Below are positions 63,043 through 64,000 of a stretch of DNA of 64,000 bases, piece by piece. The notes below the pieces were generated by a model that ran no database searches, was not told where the DNA came from, and saw nothing but the letters and a program-made list of their open reading frames with translations. Made by a program: the position numbers and the translations under genes. The stretch is from JBBQYA01 sp031412335 (GTDB taxonomy: Bacteria; Bacteroidota; Bacteroidia; Sphingobacteriales; Sphingobacteriaceae), in NCBI GenBank assembly GCA_031412335.1, contig JANOCT010000001.1, forward strand, positions 186,001 to 250,000, in the 5' to 3' direction. How positions within the stretch are numbered: position 1 is the stretch's first letter; the number at the start of each line of letters is the position of its first letter.

Positions 63043-64000
63043 CTACTCCCCCATCAATTCAGATAACTCTGGCAATTGAACTGTTTTGGTATAATGCAAA
63101 ATCATTCGACATAAAGTATTTGGGTCAAATGGTTTTAATACAATGTCTGTTGCACCAGCTTGAAATACTTTATTTCTAATTTCACCCGGAATACTTGCTG
63201 TAAGTGCTACAATGGGCAATTTTATATTTCTATTTCGCATTTCACGGGTCGCTTGATAGCCATCCATTATAGGCATGTGCATATCCATTAGAATAATCTG
63301 ATGCCTTTTTATATCCAATTTATCTAAAGCATCTTGACCATTTACAGCAACTTCGGTAATTGCTCCCCAGTTTTCCAGAAACTTTTGTGCCACAAGAATA
63401 TTCATTTCATTATCTTCTACCAATAATATCTCTACACCGTCTAATGGTTTAGTGCTCAAGTGATAAGTTTCCTTTTGCACTTCAATGGTTTCTTCTTTCA
63501 TAACCCCGAAAACTCGAAACGTTTGCTCAAAATAAAATTCAGTACCCACACCTTGTATACTCGTTAATTCCAATTCTGTGCCTTGTTCTTGTAGTATTCG
63601 CTTACATATAGCTAAACCCAAACCTGTACCGCCATAGCTTCTGCTTGTAGATGAATCTGCCTGTACAAATCGTTCAAATATTATTTTTTGCTTATCCTGC
63701 GATATCCCAATTCCTGTATCTGTAATACTAAACTTAAGTTTTAAAAGCTCTGCATCTACATGCAAAACACTTAACTTTAATTTTACCTGACCTTGCTGAG
63801 TAAATTTTATCGCATTATGAACAAGATTAGTTAAAACCTGCCCTATTCGTGTTGGATCGCTGATTACTGTATTTTTTAATTCATCATCTACCTCCAATAA
63901 CAAAGCAAGACCCTTATCATCAGCTTGAGTTTTTAGCACAGCAATCGTATTTTTAGCAAGTTCTTTTAAATTGGTTTCTATTTCTTCGAAATTAATTTTA
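63043..64000 (-). CDS. Hybrid sensor histidine kinase/response regulator, 3' part
   Basis: At least 319 residues; the reading frame is open to the window edge, so the start lies beyond. The HATPase domain shows LTNLVHNAIKFTQQG (N box), ITDTGIGISQDKQKIIFERF (G1) and GGTGLGLAICKRILQEQG (G2). A receiver domain follows (about the last 130 residues: LLVEDNEMNILVAQKFLENW, MDMHMPIMDGYQATREMRNR with phospho-acceptor Asp, VALTAS and VLKPFDP with the conserved Lys). No HPt or DNA-binding domain at the end, so the output is likely via phosphotransfer to another protein. Confidence 0.93.
   Translation of the reverse strand, partial: KINFEEIETNLKELAKNTIAVLKTQADDKGLALLLEVDDELKNTVISDPTRIGQVLTNLVHNAIKFTQQGQVKLKLSVLHVDAELLKLKFSITDTGIGISQDKQKIIFERFVQADSSTSRSYGGTGLGLAICKRILQEQGTELELTSIQGVGTEFYFEQTFRVFGVMKEETIEVQKETYHLSTKPLDGVEILLVEDNEMNILVAQKFLENWGAITEVAVNGQDALDKLDIKRHQIILMDMHMPIMDGYQATREMRNRNIKLPIVALTASIPGEIRNKVFQAGATDIVLKPFDPNTLCRMILHYTKTVQLPELSELMGE

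Noticed and set aside
1..64000. tRNA, rRNA, tmRNA or riboswitch genes
   Set aside because: Reading the intergenic gaps showed no cloverleaf-like T-loop with acceptor stem and no known riboswitch core; a covariance-model scan was not possible.

Overview
The window is a stretch of a low-GC genome of the phylum Bacteroidota, probably from the Sphingobacteriales/Chitinophagales/Cytophagales side. The evidence is the many short SPII lipoproteins, -7 promoter boxes of the TAnnTTTG type, the order lptD-homologue / divergent amidase / MCE protein, the run rnz-STAS-purC-phoH, a DUF4382 lipoprotein, and a kynurenine-type tryptophan catabolic cluster. No rRNA, tRNA or CRISPR array was recognised.

Layout. 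1-15.5 kb is mostly housekeeping and envelope: the 3' end of a heptose-phosphate kinase, a MacB-like permease, a 51-residue Lmo0937-type membrane protein, a NatA/NatB-like ABC pair, an OmpA-family lipoprotein, a class A penicillin-binding protein, a solute-binding protein, an MpaB-family oxygenase, cytidine deaminase, an MsrB lipoprotein and a DUF4197 lipoprotein.

15.5-31.3 kb is accessory. It opens with a hipB-hipS-hipT-like tripartite toxin-antitoxin operon preceded by repeated operator-like sites; its HipT-like kinase carries Asn where the catalytic Asp should be. Next come a luciferase-like flavin oxidoreductase and a type I restriction-modification operon (small ORF, hsdM, rhuM-like, hsdS, RAYT transposase, hsdR, SprT/YgjP-like protease). 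A perfect 32-bp palindrome lies inside the RAYT gene. After that are five copies of a 63-bp tandem repeat with covarying internal palindromes, an AraC regulator with a small membrane protein, a DUF4382 lipoprotein, a DinB-like protein, a decayed gene copy and a KilA-N pseudogene.

31.3-46.3 kb returns to core genes: LptD homologue, amidase, MlaD/MCE protein, RNase Z, STAS protein, PurC, PhoH, SAM hydroxide adenosyltransferase, a flavoprotein/methyltransferase pair, MgtE, and a TetR-SDR-metallohydrolase group with a clear TetR operator. 46.4-53.3 kb holds two divergent units of the kynurenine-to-2-aminomuconate pathway (haaO-type dioxygenase, ACMS decarboxylase, kynureninase, kynurenine monooxygenase; SDR and aldehyde dehydrogenase), separated by an inverted pair of REP-like hairpins. 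53.5-64 kb holds a beta-carbonic anhydrase, a TetR regulator divergent from a CutA-like / ABC / HlyD / TolC export operon whose ABC ATPase has degenerate catalytic motifs, a lipoprotein, HtpG, and the 3' end of a hybrid histidine kinase.

All identifications come from reading motifs and protein sequence by eye; no database search was run.
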